From: Aquanectria penicillioides
Taxonomy: Eukaryota; Ascomycota; Sordariomycetes; Hypocreales; Nectriaceae
Direction: 5' to 3'
Assembly (NCBI GenBank): GCA_003415625.1
Contig: PYIU01000002.1
Span: forward strand, 6,448,001-6,512,000
DNA: 64,000 nucleotides
The stretch's first letter is position 1, and every line of letters starts with the position of its first letter. The translations under genes were made by a program, and so were the position numbers. The notes under the pieces are model-generated. The model searched no databases. It was not told where the DNA came from and was given only the letters and a program-made list of their open reading frames with translations. Shown one piece after another: positions 44,902-56,607 of this stretch.

Positions 44902-45627
44902 GATGAAGATGTCTCAGTGTCAGTCTCCTCTGGCAGCGCAAGTCCCATGTGTGTTCGCCGCAGGGGCAGCGTGGTGACGGCGTGGACGTGGAGAGTGGAG
45001 AGATTCCAGGTTGAAGATTGGGCGTGGGCTCCACACTCGTTCTATTGCACCGGGGCCAGGGACGATGCTGTGGGGAACGACGATGCGGGGAAATTGGGGA
45101 GGCGAGCCATCGTGACTCGCAAAGCGCAAAGCGTCGTTTCGTCAGATGACTAAATTGCTTCAGAGATTTCATCGTCATCACGTTGTGGTGAGGGTTGCAT
45201 ATCTTGCTGTAGAAACTGCAAATGTCACTGTTTTCCAGTACACTCGCATTGCCACATGTCTCAATTGATTGCCATGTTCCAGCCCTCTAATACTTGATAG
45301 TTCAAAACATTCAAATGTGGAGACAGCAGGCAAGAATCGAGCACTAAACTCCGGGGTTGTTCAACATAGGACAGCCTTGCGCCTTCTGATGGAGTTGGAT
45401 CCGATGTCGCAGCCAATTCGCAACACATCTCTTTCCGAGGTTACATGGGCATAGATTTTGCGAAATCGGTCAGTGCGTTACCTGATCGCCTACGCAGACT
45501 TTGGGTTCTTCACATCCCCGCTCCTCTCATATTCCTAAAGGCATTCGCACCAGGACATTTTGAACATTGCTTTTCAGCCACACAATATATTTGATAGTTG
45601 CGATTATTTATACCCCGTTATTTCCAT
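44902..45627. other. intergenic, regulator promoter side
   Basis: Upstream of the regulator (minus) and downstream of the dehydrogenase (minus). No gene supported. Confidence 0.45.
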
Positions 45628-46673
45628 TTACATCAGTCTACCAGCGTGGATACCTCCAGTAATCAAAATATCGTCCGAAGTATGATAAGCGCTGGCATTG
45701 GACAAGAGATACACAACCGGAACCTTGAGATCCGTTCGGTCGCCCATCCTGCGCATCGGCGGCTCATTGGTCATAATATCACCCAGCCAGGGCATTCGCT
45801 TGCACAGATCAAGCGTCATGTCGGTGGCCATGTATCTGAATTTCTCGTGATTAGTATTACACTCCAGGTGTAGATGGCATGCAAGATAGAAAAAAAAAAA
45901 AGAAAAAAAAAGACTCACCCAGGCGAGATACTGTTGACGCGGATTCCCTTGGCAGCAAGCTCCACGCCGAGGGCTTTGGCCAATGCAACCACGGCGCCCT
46001 TGCTGGCACAATAATCGCTGGTGGTCTGTCCCTTGCTAGCCACGTAGGCTGCAATTGACGCAATCATGACGATAGATCCTCCTCGAGGGTTGAACTCGGT
46101 AGGCTCTTGCTTATCCATCTGAGCCGCGGCTAGCTGGGCAGCATAGTACGTTCCAAGAACGTTGATATCCATGCATCGTGCAACTGATTCGGGGGCTCGC
46201 TTGAGGAATGGCTCGTCAAGGCAAATACCCGCGGCAGTGATGCTGCAGACTGTCAATTACTCTCATTCATACTTAAGGGGAAAGATGCACTCACAGGCCG
46301 TCAATTCGTCCAAAGTCAGTAACGACCTGGTCGAAGCTCGCCTTGAGGACGTCATATTTGGTCACGTCAGTTCTAATTGAACAATTATCAGTTCTCAGGC
46401 GGTCTTCCAATTTGTCCATGAGGGAATACCTGCTTACCGATAAAACTCGAACTTGACGTCAACCTCCTTCTGGATCTTGTAAAAGTGTTCGTGGGGCTTC
46501 TCTGCCGCGTCGAGAACGGCAACGTTACCACCAACCTCTGCCACCGCAAGGGCAAAGGCAAGACCAAGGCCACGAGCAGCTCCGGTAATGACCACGGTGC
46601 GGCCCTTCAAGGACAGAAGGTCATGCACGGAGTGCTGGAGATAGCGGTTGATGTCGAGAGGTGGGGCAGACAT
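45628..46673 (-). CDS. short-chain dehydrogenase/reductase (polyol/ketose type)
   Basis: Exons 46673-46438, 46372-46295, 46242-45919 and 45835-45628 give 281 residues. The Rossmann motif is VVITGAARGLGLA (TGxxxGxG, about residues 28-40). After splicing come DGLITAAGIC (the NAG-like motif), IVMIASIAAY with catalytic Ser, SDYCASKGAVVALAKALGVE with the YxxxK pair, and RVNSISPGYMATDM. The end LLSNASAYHTSDDILITGG closes the classical SDR fold. Closest in feel are fungal arabinitol, mannitol or sorbose reductases that interconvert polyols and ketoses with NAD(P)H; the exact substrate is not visible. It is divergent from the transketolase-like gene 513 nt away, and a ketose/polyol enzyme beside a ketol-transferase fits one pathway (inference). 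Confidence 0.85.
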
Positions 46674-47186
46674 TGCGAGATTGTTTAGCGGAGCCTTGTT
46701 TGAATAGGGTATCAGTAGTGAGGTACCAGGGATTCAAACTACAGAGAGATGTCTAAAATCTTGCCTCATATTAACCTAATAGCGATCCCATAGCCTCTGG
46801 AACTACCTGGCCGATTCGAACACCGTCAATGGGGACCCCGCAAAACGTGAAGCTACCCCGGATTTGGTGCCCCGACGCCGGAGCCGACGCGCCGGAATTC
46901 CTCACCGTCCCGCACCACATTTAGGAAATATTATTCACGGATTTTAATAGACTGTATAAGTCCCCATGATCATGTAGGAGCGTAACAAAGCCTATCGGAA
47001 GTCGTGCGTGGCCCGGTGTCGGCACAACCTGGCCGTCGGAATCCGTTAGAGTAGAGATCGGTAGATGAATCTCCGTTCGAAGAAGTAGTGTTGAGTTTCA
47101 ACTTGCAGAAGAAAATAATAGAAAACGAGGGGATCCATTTGAGATCCTATGCTAGTTCAAGTAATACACTCGTAACTATTTTCGTG
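46674..47186. promoter_or_regulatory. divergent promoter of dehydrogenase and transketolase-like genes
   Basis: This 513 nt lies between divergent starts at 46673 (-) and 47187 (+). It includes CCCCGG/CCCCGC-type GC-rich motifs (46830-46880) of the kind bound by fungal zinc-finger regulators, but no specific site can be assigned. Co-regulation of the two genes is an inference from layout. Confidence 0.4.
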
Positions 47187-49449
47187 ATGCCTTCTATTAC
47201 TGCCTCTGAAGCCAATGGTGCTACCCTACACCAGAAGGGTCTAGGCAAAACCAAGGGGTGGAGAGAACAGCTCGATGCGAATGACTACGCTGTGCTTGCG
47301 CTACGAAACCTTGTTTTCGATCTTTGCAATCAGAATGGAGGCGGTCATGGTGGTTCAGCCATCGGAATGGCCGCCATTGGAGTTGCGTTGTGGAAACATG
47401 TGATGCGATACAATCCTTCCAACCCTGATTGGTTTGATCGTGATCGATTTGTGCTTTCAAATGGTAGGTGCACCACGAGGCAAGACGAAGAGTCGATCAG
47501 TATCTCACGAATCAATGTCTGACAGGCCATACCTCAATGTTCCTCTACGCCCTCAATCACCTTACCGGCTTCGACCTATGGACCATGGACGAGCTCAAGG
47601 GCTATGGAAGCGCAAAGACGAACGGATACAAGACAATCTGCCATTCTCATCCCGAAATTGAGATTCCTGGCGTAGAGGTCACCACCGGGCCACTTGGTCA
47701 GGGTGTTGCGAATGCCGTGGGACTAGCCATTGCATCAAAGAACTTGGGGGCGCGATACAATCGCTCGGGTTTCGATATTGTACAATCGCGCATCTATTGC
47801 ATGGTTGGAGACGGATGCTTAATGGAGGGTGTCGCCCTCGAAGCAATCTCTTTGGCAGGAAGCCTTCAACTAGACAACTTGGTAGTCATCTACGACAACA
47901 ACCAAGTGACTTGCGATGGTCCTCTCGACTGGATAAACACCGAGGACGCGAATGCAAAGATGCAGGCATCGGGCTGGCACGTTATTGATGTTCCCGATGG
48001 AAGCTACGACGTTCAGGCAGTGGTATCTGCCTTGAACCTGGCAAAGACTGTGAAGCAACAGCCTGTTTTCATCAACGTGCGAACAATCATTGGTTTGGGA
48101 ACTAAAGTTGCTGGAACCTTCAAGGCCCACCATGGTGCGTTTGACAAGGACAGCATCGACGAATCGAAGCGGCTCGCAGGCCAGGATCCTTCAGTGACAC
48201 ATGTCGTCCCTGAAGAGTCTCTTGCGTATTTTAGAGAGCGCAAAGTCCATGGAGAGTCCCTCGAAACGGCCTGGAACGCCTTGGTCAGCACTTACGGCGA
48301 TGTCCACCCAGAGACCGCCGAGTCGTTGGAGCGAGCTCGCAAGGGCGACAACGGAACCGAATGGCTGGATATTCTCAACCGTGTCGACAGCTCGGAATTT
48401 AAGGGACTGGCAACGAGAGAAGTCAATGGCGAATTGATCGAGAAGATCTGGAAAATCCACCCAGGCATGTGTGGAGGCGGCGCTGACTTGGTCAACTCTA
48501 ACAAGGTTGCCTACACCGACTCTGATGTCTTCCACCCCTCAGTTAGCTACGCTGGACGATATATTCGGTATGGAATCCGAGAGCATGCCATGGCTGCCAT
48601 CTCGAATGGCATCGCTGCCTACAACCAAGGCACCTTTTTGCCCATTACTGCGACTTTCCTCATATTTTATCTCTACGTTTGTTCTCCCGCCCCCGTCCCT
48701 CACGAATGTAAATAAGAAACGCAACTAACATGCTTCTTCCTATTTAGGCTGCCCCGGGGGTTAGGATGGGCGCTCTCAGTCACTTGCCCGTGATCCACTT
48801 TGCGACCCACGACTCTTTTGCTGAGGGACAGAATGGACCAACGCATCAAGCTGTGGAAGTTGATTCGCTCTATCGGGCCATGCCCAACCTCACATACATC
48901 CGACCTTGCGACGCGGAGGAAACAATTGGCGCTTGGATCCTTGCGCTCTCCAAGAAGACTGGTCCCACTCTGCTGTCCCTCGGTAGAGATCCGGTTGGGC
49001 CAGTCCCGTCCACAAGCCGATCTGGGGTCGCCAGAGGAGCATATGTAGTCAAGGATGAGCCGCATGCCAAGCTTACCCTCGCCAGCTGCGGCACTAATCT
49101 GCACTATGCAGTGGCTGCTGCCGAAGCTCTTACTGCAGACGGCATCGCCACTCGTGTCGTGAGCTGCCCGAGCTTCGAGCACTTTGACCAACAGGAGAAG
49201 TCGTACCGTGATAGTGTCTTCCCCCGCGATGGAACGCCGATTGTTAGTGTGGAGGAGTACATTGCCACAACTTGGGCGAGATATGTCACTGCCAGCATTG
49301 GAATGACCAGCTACGGCTATTCTGCTTCCAACCCGAGCAACTATGATAGGTTTGGACTGGATGCAAAGGGAGTTGTTCGCAAGGTCAAGAAGTACATCGA
49401 GGAGCTTGGTGGTGAGAATGCGAGAATTGCAGGCTGGCAGCAACTCTGA
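47187..49449 (+). CDS. transketolase-family enzyme, dihydroxyacetone-synthase-like
   Basis: Exons 47187-47463, 47526-48676 and 48748-49449 give 709 residues. The enzyme transfers a two-carbon ketol unit with thiamine diphosphate. Seen are GGGHGGSAIGMA, PGVEVTTGPLGQGVANAVG, the ThDP-binding GDGCLMEGVALE ... NLVVIYDNN, the catalytic-Glu segment YGIREHAMAAISNGIA, and the sugar-phosphate site HFATHDSFAEGQNGPTHQ. Intron 2 has an unusual GTTTGT donor but restores LYAAPGVRMGAL. The frame is open 33 codons further upstream (ATG 47088), but the conserved part begins at the chosen Met. The C-terminus (GWQQL) is not a canonical PTS1. It is a paralogue of the core transketolase, of the class annotated as dihydroxyacetone synthase in fungi; formaldehyde use is not shown. 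Confidence 0.85.
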
Positions 49450-50151
49450 GACCACCATCAGGAGGATAATTTACTATGCTTCTAGAAATTATATGAATGC
49501 ATGTTCACACCGTTAAATTTGAAGCCCTCCGTTAAAAGAACCCACCATCAGCCTTAACTGAAATGGATGGTTACAACACCATTTTGGCTAGCGTTACCCC
49601 AACAGGATCCTCGTCAGGTGTCAACGAGATCGGAAGAGTTGATCGATTAGCTAGAAGACGGGAATGAGGGACTGCCAAGCCAACATCTCCGAATTTCTTC
49701 CTTGGAATTCTTTGAAAACGTGGAACTGCAGAGCCATCGCGCTTAACTCCATCCAGTCCTCGGAACATTCGTCTGTGTGACTGCAGTCGAGATCCGGGGC
49801 TTGTGGGGTAGCATTCGGCGACGGATTTCCGGGGTGCGCTAGTATCAAGGCGTGCCGGAATTTATCAGAGCTGTGCTATCGGAAACTCTGAGTAACAACA
49901 TCCAAGAAATCGAAAGGCTCACGGGACAAGATGGATCACGGACGTCACGATGTTTGGAGTTCCAGACCTACCACGGAAACAGCAGCGTTGCCACCCAGGA
50001 ACCACCAAGTTCCACAGCGAGAACAGCCAGATCGAAGCTCACCTTGGCCGATGTATAACAGCCCACTGGCTCAAGTTTTGAACTCAGATGATCCAGCAGA
50101 CCACTCTTTCACGCTTCATTGTTGGAAGATTCTTCATTGTACGATAACGAA
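49450..50151. other. intergenic
   Basis: Spacer between two plus-strand genes, with the promoter of the flavoprotein gene at its end. An in-frame ATG at 50119 would add 11 residues to that protein. No other gene is seen. Confidence 0.45.
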
Positions 50152-51951
50152 ATGCCTGAGCACAAGAAGGAGTTGAACGTCATCATCATTGGGGCGGGTC
50201 CGGCTGGAATCTCCCTAGCCTACCGCCTCAAGCATGAGTTGGGCTTTGAAGACTTCACCATCTATGAGAAGCTTGATGGTGTTGGTGGAACATGGCGGAC
50301 CAACACCTACCCGGGATGGTGAGTGAAGGACGTGCCCTTCTTCGTGGAGATTGCTAATGAATGATTCAGCGGCTGTGATCTGAAGTCGCATCTTTACTCG
50401 TTTAGCTTCAACCCGAACCCTTACTGGTCAAAGGAGCTTTGCGAGCAGCCCGAAATCCTACAATGTGAGTATCCAAGGGAATAGTGTCAATGAATGATAA
50501 GAAGAGGTTGCTGACATTGACTCGAAGACATGGAAGATACCGTCGACAAGTTTGACTTGCGCAAGCACGTGCACCCTGCGGTCGAGTGTGTCGGAGCCAA
50601 ATGGAACAGCGAGGAATCTAAATGGGAGGTTCAGCTGAAGGACCTCAAGACCAGTATCGAGTATACCAGGAAGGCCTCGGTCTTCGTCTCCGCTGTGGGC
50701 GCCATCTCGTACCCTCGAGATGTCAAGTTTGCGGGAATGGAGGACTTCCAGGGTGCCATGTTCCATACCGCACGATGGGATCACAGCTACGACTACAAGG
50801 GCAAGCGAATCGCTGTTATCGGCAACGGATGCAGTGCGGCGCAAGTCGTCCCGGCCGTCGCCAAGGATGCGGCCTTTGTCAAACAGTATGCTCGCAGTGG
50901 ACAATGGTTCCACGCTCGGCCCAACCGCAACTACAGCGAGCTCGACAAATTCCTGTTCCGTTGGATGCCGTTCTATCAGCGGTGGCTTCGCCTCAAGATC
51001 TTCCTCGATGCCGACGAGGAGACGACGACCTATTTCCCCACCCCCAAGGGGCTGAAGATGCGGTCCGAGGTCGAAGAGGAGTCCAAGAAGTACATTCGCT
51101 CCAAGGTGTCGGAGAAGTATAGCAAGGCAATCATCCCCAAGTTCCCTCTGGGATGCAAGCGCCGCATCTTCGACCCGGGCTACCTGGACAGCTTGAACCT
51201 GCCCAACGTTGAGCTTTTGGCTGAGGGAATCCAGGAAATCACCGAGACTGGCATCGTCAGTAGCTCTGGAATCGAGGATGACTTTGACCTTATTGTGCTG
51301 GCGACCGGCTTCCAGGTCACGCAGTTCCTGACCCCCATGCACATTGTCGGCTCGACTGGAGTTTCTCTCCACGATCAGTGGAAGGAATGTCGCGGTGCCC
51401 AGGCCTATCTTGGCACTCATGTCCACAACTTCCCCAACCTGGCCATCCTTTTTGGCCCCAACACGTTCCCCGCCAACAACTCGGCTCTCTTCGCCTGCGA
51501 GACCCAGGCCGAGTACGCTATAAAGTCGCTCATCAAGCCTCTGATCGACCGCAAGGCCATCGTCATCGAGGTCAAGCAGTCCGCCGAGGACCGCGAGACC
51601 AACGAGATCCACCGTGAGCTGCGAAACACCGTGTTTGCGGGAGACTGCTCCAACTGGTACATTGGCGATTATGGCCGCAATGCCGCGTCGTGGCCGGGCT
51701 TCGCACGAGGATATTGGCTCGCGACCATGGTGCCCGACTGGTCGGCATTCAACATGACGGGCAAGAACTCTCTGTGGCCCGTCTACACCGCGTCGCGCCA
51801 CCTGAAGATGATGTCGATCTGCACCAAGATTTTCCTCGTTGCCTGTGCCATCGGGCTCGTTCGGGGGAGGCAGTCCACGCTAGAGTATGCGATTTCTGCC
51901 GCTTATGGACTGAAGGATGGTGTCCTGTCTCGACTGTGGGGTTCGGCTTGA
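50152..51951 (+). CDS. Baeyer-Villiger-type flavin monooxygenase
   Basis: Exons 50152-50318, 50370-50464 and 50528-51951 give 561 residues. The FAD-binding GxGxxG is at the N-terminus (IIIGAGPAGISLAYRL). After splicing comes the conserved TNTYPGCGCDLKSHLYS run. The BVMO fingerprint FxGxxxHxxxWD is present as FQGAMFHTARWDHS, followed by the NADP-binding fold GKRIAVIGNGCSAAQ and DLIVLATGF. These enzymes insert oxygen next to a ketone or hydroxylate steroids, alkaloids or polyketides. A hydrophobic helix near the C-terminus (KIFLVACAIGLVRG) suggests membrane anchoring. It follows the transketolase-like gene on the same strand, and cluster membership is possible. The large minus-strand frame opposite is a shadow. 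Confidence 0.9.
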
Positions 51952-54338
51952 TTTGGCAATTTTTGGGGGTTATTATTGATCGTCGTACATGGAATGAATA
52001 CCTACCTAGCTTTGCTTTGCTTGCATTGCGCCACCTTTGTAGCATTCTTGTTAGTCTTAAAATGTCCAGAAGTTTTCTTTTTTCTTTACCTAGCATTCAA
52101 TCTCAAGCTTTGATGGAAAAGGGAAATTTCTTCCGACGCCCCAAAGTGTGGCCGGGGGCTCACTCGATGTTGATGATCGGCGTACGTAACTGCACGTTGA
52201 TGCGTTTGTCCATGTTGCCGTCTGCTACGATGCGCTGCAACACACCGTGGCCATGGATTGCGGGGTTGAGGCCGTCACTCGGATTCTGGGACGGCTCCTC
52301 GATGTGGGATTTCGCAGGCAATGATTAGTTGGCAGGTTTTCTGGATGACTGAGGTCCATTTTTGGGATGCGTCAGATGATTGGCTTCTAGGTTGATTATT
52401 TCCGTGTCGGCGTGAGGGGTGTCAGGATTGTCATCTCGGCATCGTGTGCTTCACGCCGACATGTGTTAGGTACGGAAAAGCCTCTCTGCCAGCTTAAGAG
52501 AATGAGGAAAAGCACGACGACCACAGATGCTGTTAGAAGATAACGACATGGCGCAGGAGGCGCATCAAGCCGACAAAGTCTTCATCCTCGGTTGCCAGAC
52601 GTGCTATCACTGAAATCTTCATGACATCCAGGGCCCGGAAAGCAGCAAAGAGCTTCTCGGTGCCTGCCGCCCCGAACGTGCATCGCAGGCCAATCGAATT
52701 GATTGCCGAAGAATAGCTTGGTCAGGCTGGCAAACTAGACCGGGATCCATCGGATCCGTCAATAATTACCCCATCCATGGGATCCCCATCATGGGGGCGG
52801 GTTGCCACTGAGACGGTGGATTTTTTAGCTCCGCACCAGCTTTGTCATGACTTGCTGTGCGCTACAACGGGTGAGGGGCTTCTCGCAAAACTATCTGATC
52901 GGGTAAGCGTCGTTTGGAGGAACCAGGAGTAGTTTGGATTTATAACACCTTAATTTTTTTTATGCCGGGTAATGAGTATGTTGGGAAACTCGCCGTAGGG
53001 TAATATCCTGGATCTTTGTATTCATCTTCAATTCATAGTCGGTATTACCAATGTCCGGGCACTGGTGGACCACGGCATCATACTCGCGGGGCACACGGCG
53101 TTGAAGCCGACCGGGCTACAGCCGGGATTTCGAGATGGGCTCGAGGCAAAACAGCATAGAAATAAAGTGCAGACACCAAAAAAGCACATTGACACCCTTT
53201 TGAGCCCATCCGTCAGTCGACAATTGGAGCGCAAGACGCCGCCTGTCCCCTCATCTCCGTGGCAATCATGACACACTAGAGCGGAGGAGGGTGGGGGAGC
53301 GCTCGGGGAGGCAGCAATCAATCCACGATTGCCGTGGGAAGCTTCCAGCAAAGCGCGGCAATGCTCGAACCATTGGCTCACGGACGCGAATGTGATCAAA
53401 GAACACGCTCGATGCAGCACCCAAAGGTGGACTGGCACGACTGCCATTTCTCCACAAACCCCAGATGCGCGATGCTGCGGCGAGACGCGGCCAATCGTCG
53501 CCCAGGGGCTTCATGTACGGCCAAGGGACGGCCGGTCGGCGGGCAAGGAACGGCCGGTCGAAGGCCAATGGACGGCCAGCGCTGGAGAGCTTGATGCCGC
53601 ACGCGCACAGCACATCTTGCTCGCAGAAACGCACAGGAACAGATTCCCGACAGATGCCGGGCCCTTCGTGTTGCCACTAAAACCGGCAATCAATGGCGTG
53701 GCCCCTTGTAGCGCCCTTGTTTTGGTGTCCCCCCAACTGCCTGTAGCGCCCTCTGGGCATCCCTCGGGGGCTCCTTGGGGCTCCTTATTAGGCCGTTTGG
53801 GGTAGTTATTTCTCACCCAGACGCCCAGAAACCCCCCGTCCCCTTCTGGGGCTGTCTCGTTGGGAACCGCTGGAACCTCTGGAACCTCCGGGCTTTGGCC
53901 CCGCACCTAAACCTCCGGCCCGGTTCCGGTTCCGGTCCCGCGGGCATCAAGTCCCGAAGCCTTCAGATGGAGAATCTGGGCGGCTTCATCGTCGACTTGC
54001 GCTCCTCACACTGGCTGCTCCCCCGAGGTCGGGCGTCTCATCGATGGGGCTGGCCGCGATGGAACACAGTTCGCGGCGCAATCGACACGACAACGTCGGG
54101 CGGGGTCGAAATTCTCGTGGAGCCATGTGACGTTATGTGCATAGCTCCGTGTGTGTCGTGGGAGCTCTAGAGCAAGCTGAGGAACCTTTTTGTAGCTCGC
54201 TTCCCATTCCTCCTCCTCCCTCTTCCTTCTATATTTCTGTCCTGTCCCCTTTCCTTTGACCTGTTCCCGGTTCTCAGAAAAGTTTCTTGTACTTTGGCGA
54301 TTCCTTCCTCGTTTTCTTTCCCACAAACTACAGACACA
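51952..54338. other. 2.4 kb intergenic region
   Basis: No supported gene. It has a GC-rich GGCCGGTC/GGCCAGC repeat cluster at 53520-53580, CTGGAACCTC copies at 53866-53890, and a pyrimidine-rich leader with CTTCCT runs just before 54339. Confidence 0.45.
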
Positions 54339-56112
54339 ATGGCCGCTGAGAACTACCACAAGGAGGCCCTGGCCGGTGTGAGTACGAACCTTTTTGCAAC
54401 GCGAGAGGAGCTCTCGCGCTGCCCCTCACCCAAAGAAAAAAAAGATTGTCGTAGCTGACCCAAGCTTTTCCAACCTCCGCAGCTTAAGGACTCCAGCCTC
54501 TTCATCCAGGATGCCTTCATTGATGGCAAGTGGGTTGCCAAGGAGAACAAGTTCGATGTCTTCGGTTCGTCACTGACTCCCGCCCGTCATGCGCGCGCCG
54601 CGTCGCAAAGCTAATCGCGTCTCATCTACAGAGCCCTCCACCGCCACCGTCCTTGGCCAGGTCGCCAACTGTACCCTCGAGGATTTCCAGGCCGCCATCA
54701 AGAGCGCCGACGCCGCCCAGACCCAGTACTGGGAGAGCACAACTGGCAACAGCCGAGGAGCCCTTCTGAGGAAGTGGTTCGAGCTTGTCATGGCCAACAA
54801 GGATGACCGTACGTCAAGGAACCGCAGCTCTTGGAGCTTTTCCCAGACTAACAATGGACCTAGTGGCCAAGATTCTCAGTCTCGAGAACGGAAAGACCCT
54901 CGGCGAGGCCGCCGGTGAGGTCGTCTACGCCGCCAACTTCATCTCCTGGTTCGCCGAGGAGGCCACCCGAAGCTACGGCGTCACCATCCCCTCTTCCTAC
55001 GCCCACACCAACCTGATGACCGTCCGCGAGCCCGTCGGTGTCTGCGGTATCATCACCCCCTGGAACTTCCCCGCCGCCATGATCACCCGAAAGATCGCCC
55101 CCGCTCTCGCCGCCGGCTGCTCCGTCGTCATCAAGCCCCCGTCCGAGACTCCCTACTCTTGCCTGGCCTTCACCAAGCTCGCCATTGAGGCCGGTCTCCC
55201 TCCCGCCACCATCCAGGTGCTGCCCACCCGCGACCGCCAGGCCGCCACTGAGCTGTGCACCAACCCTCTCGTCAAGAAGATCTCCTTCACTGGCTCCACC
55301 GGCGTCGGTAAGATGCTTGCCAAGCTCGCCACCGGTACCCTGAAGAAGGTCTCCCTGGAGCTCGGCGGTAACGCCCCCTTCATCGTCTTCGACGACGCCG
55401 ATGTCGACCTGGCTGTTGAGGGCGCCATGTTCTGCAAGTTCCGCTGCTCTGGACAGACCTGTGTCTGGTAAGTGATTTCATGCTCCTTAGTTGATAACTA
55501 GCACAAAATACTAATACCAATTGCAGCGCCAACCGACTCTACGTCCAGAAGGGCATTGCTCCCGCCTTCACTGCCAAGCTCGTCGAGAAGGTCAACGCGC
55601 TCAAGATGGGCGGTGGTCTCGACACCGCCACCACCCAGGGCCCCCTCGTCAACAAGTCCGCCGTCGAGAAGGTCAAGGAGCACGTCGCCGACGCCGTCTC
55701 CAAGGGCGCCAAGGTCGAGGCCGGTGGCAGCACCCCCGACTCCCCCGGTTTCTTCCACCAGCCCACCGTCCTCTCCGGCGTTACCCAGGAGATGGCCGTC
55801 GCCAAGGACGAGACCTTCGGTCCCCTTGCCCCCGTCTTCGTCTTCGAGACCGAGGAGGAGGCTCTCCGCCTTGCCAACGACACCGAGTTCGGTCTTGCCG
55901 GATACTTCTTCTCCAAGGACATCGGCCGTGTCATGCGTGTCGCCTCCAAGCTCCAGGTCGGAATGGTCGGTGCCAACACCGGCAAGATCAGTGCCGCCGA
56001 GGCTCCCTTCGGCGGTATCAAGGAGAGCGGCTACGGCAAGGAGGGCAGTCTGTACGGTCTCCAGGAGTACCAGAACATCAAGAGCATCACCATTGGCAAC
56101 CTTGACCACTAA
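54339..56112 (+). CDS. UGA2: succinate-semialdehyde dehydrogenase (NAD(P)+)
   Basis: Exons 54339-54377, 54483-54564, 54632-54808, 54864-55467 and 55527-56112 give 495 residues. The enzyme oxidises succinate semialdehyde to succinate, the last step of the GABA shunt. The N-terminal DSSLFIQDAFIDGKWV, GKTLGEAAGEVVYAANFISW, TPWNFPAAMITRKIAPALAAG, LELGGNAPFIVFDDADVD (base Glu) and SGQTCVCANRLYVQKGI (nucleophile Cys, about residue 299) are diagnostic, as is GGIKESGYGKEGS with YQNIKSI at the end. Intron 4 splits the Cys codon two residues after the nucleophile. The start is the only Met before the short first exon. Codon bias toward C-ending codons is extreme, suggesting high expression. No mitochondrial presequence is evident, so it is probably cytosolic. 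Confidence 0.92.
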
Positions 56113-56607
56113 GGGGTGTATGAGGAAACGGAAAATATGTATTCTGCTACGATAATGACTCGGGATTAAAAAAAGCCCATGGATATGACACATAGTTCTC
56201 GACGACAGCGTCGTCATAAATAAAGTAAAATCAATTTGAAGAAATCACCTGAACTTCCATTGTTCCGTGTATGAATTTATTTAGTCCTTTGCTTGACTAG
56301 AGAACAGTAAAAAAATCCCGGCTCCGATTCGATTGAATTTATCTTAGACATTCAACTGGGTGCCCCGCTCAATCCCTATAAGCGCCAGGCAGAAACAGTT
56401 GATGACTCAAGTTGCGCCGTTGGGGCTGTGAAGACGCACGGCCCATGTCTTCTGTTTATATATAGCACGATAAAAGTCCCACGTCGAGGGGAGAAGCGAA
56501 AACCAACTTGACTCTTACAACTTCGTAACGCTTTTGAAGAGCCCGAGGTTAACCAACGTTAGAATAGTATCCACACAAAGATTCCTCACCATTCACCGTT
56601 CACCATC
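56113..56607. promoter_or_regulatory. spacer with TATA-like element
   Basis: A TATATATAG stretch at about 56456-56464 precedes the 2EXR gene start (56608) by about 145 nt and may be its TATA region. Otherwise gene-free. Confidence 0.4.

Noticed and set aside
50458..51801. 447-codon open frame on minus opposite the flavin monooxygenase
   Set aside because: Antisense shadow of a strongly conserved coding exon; no family motif of its own.
53329..53906. Several overlapping 85-158 codon frames near GGCCGG repeats
   Set aside because: They depend on a GC-rich repeated segment; no conserved block or start context.
55498..56217. 239-codon Leu/Gly/Asp-rich frame on minus
   Set aside because: Shadow of the codon-biased succinate-semialdehyde dehydrogenase exon.
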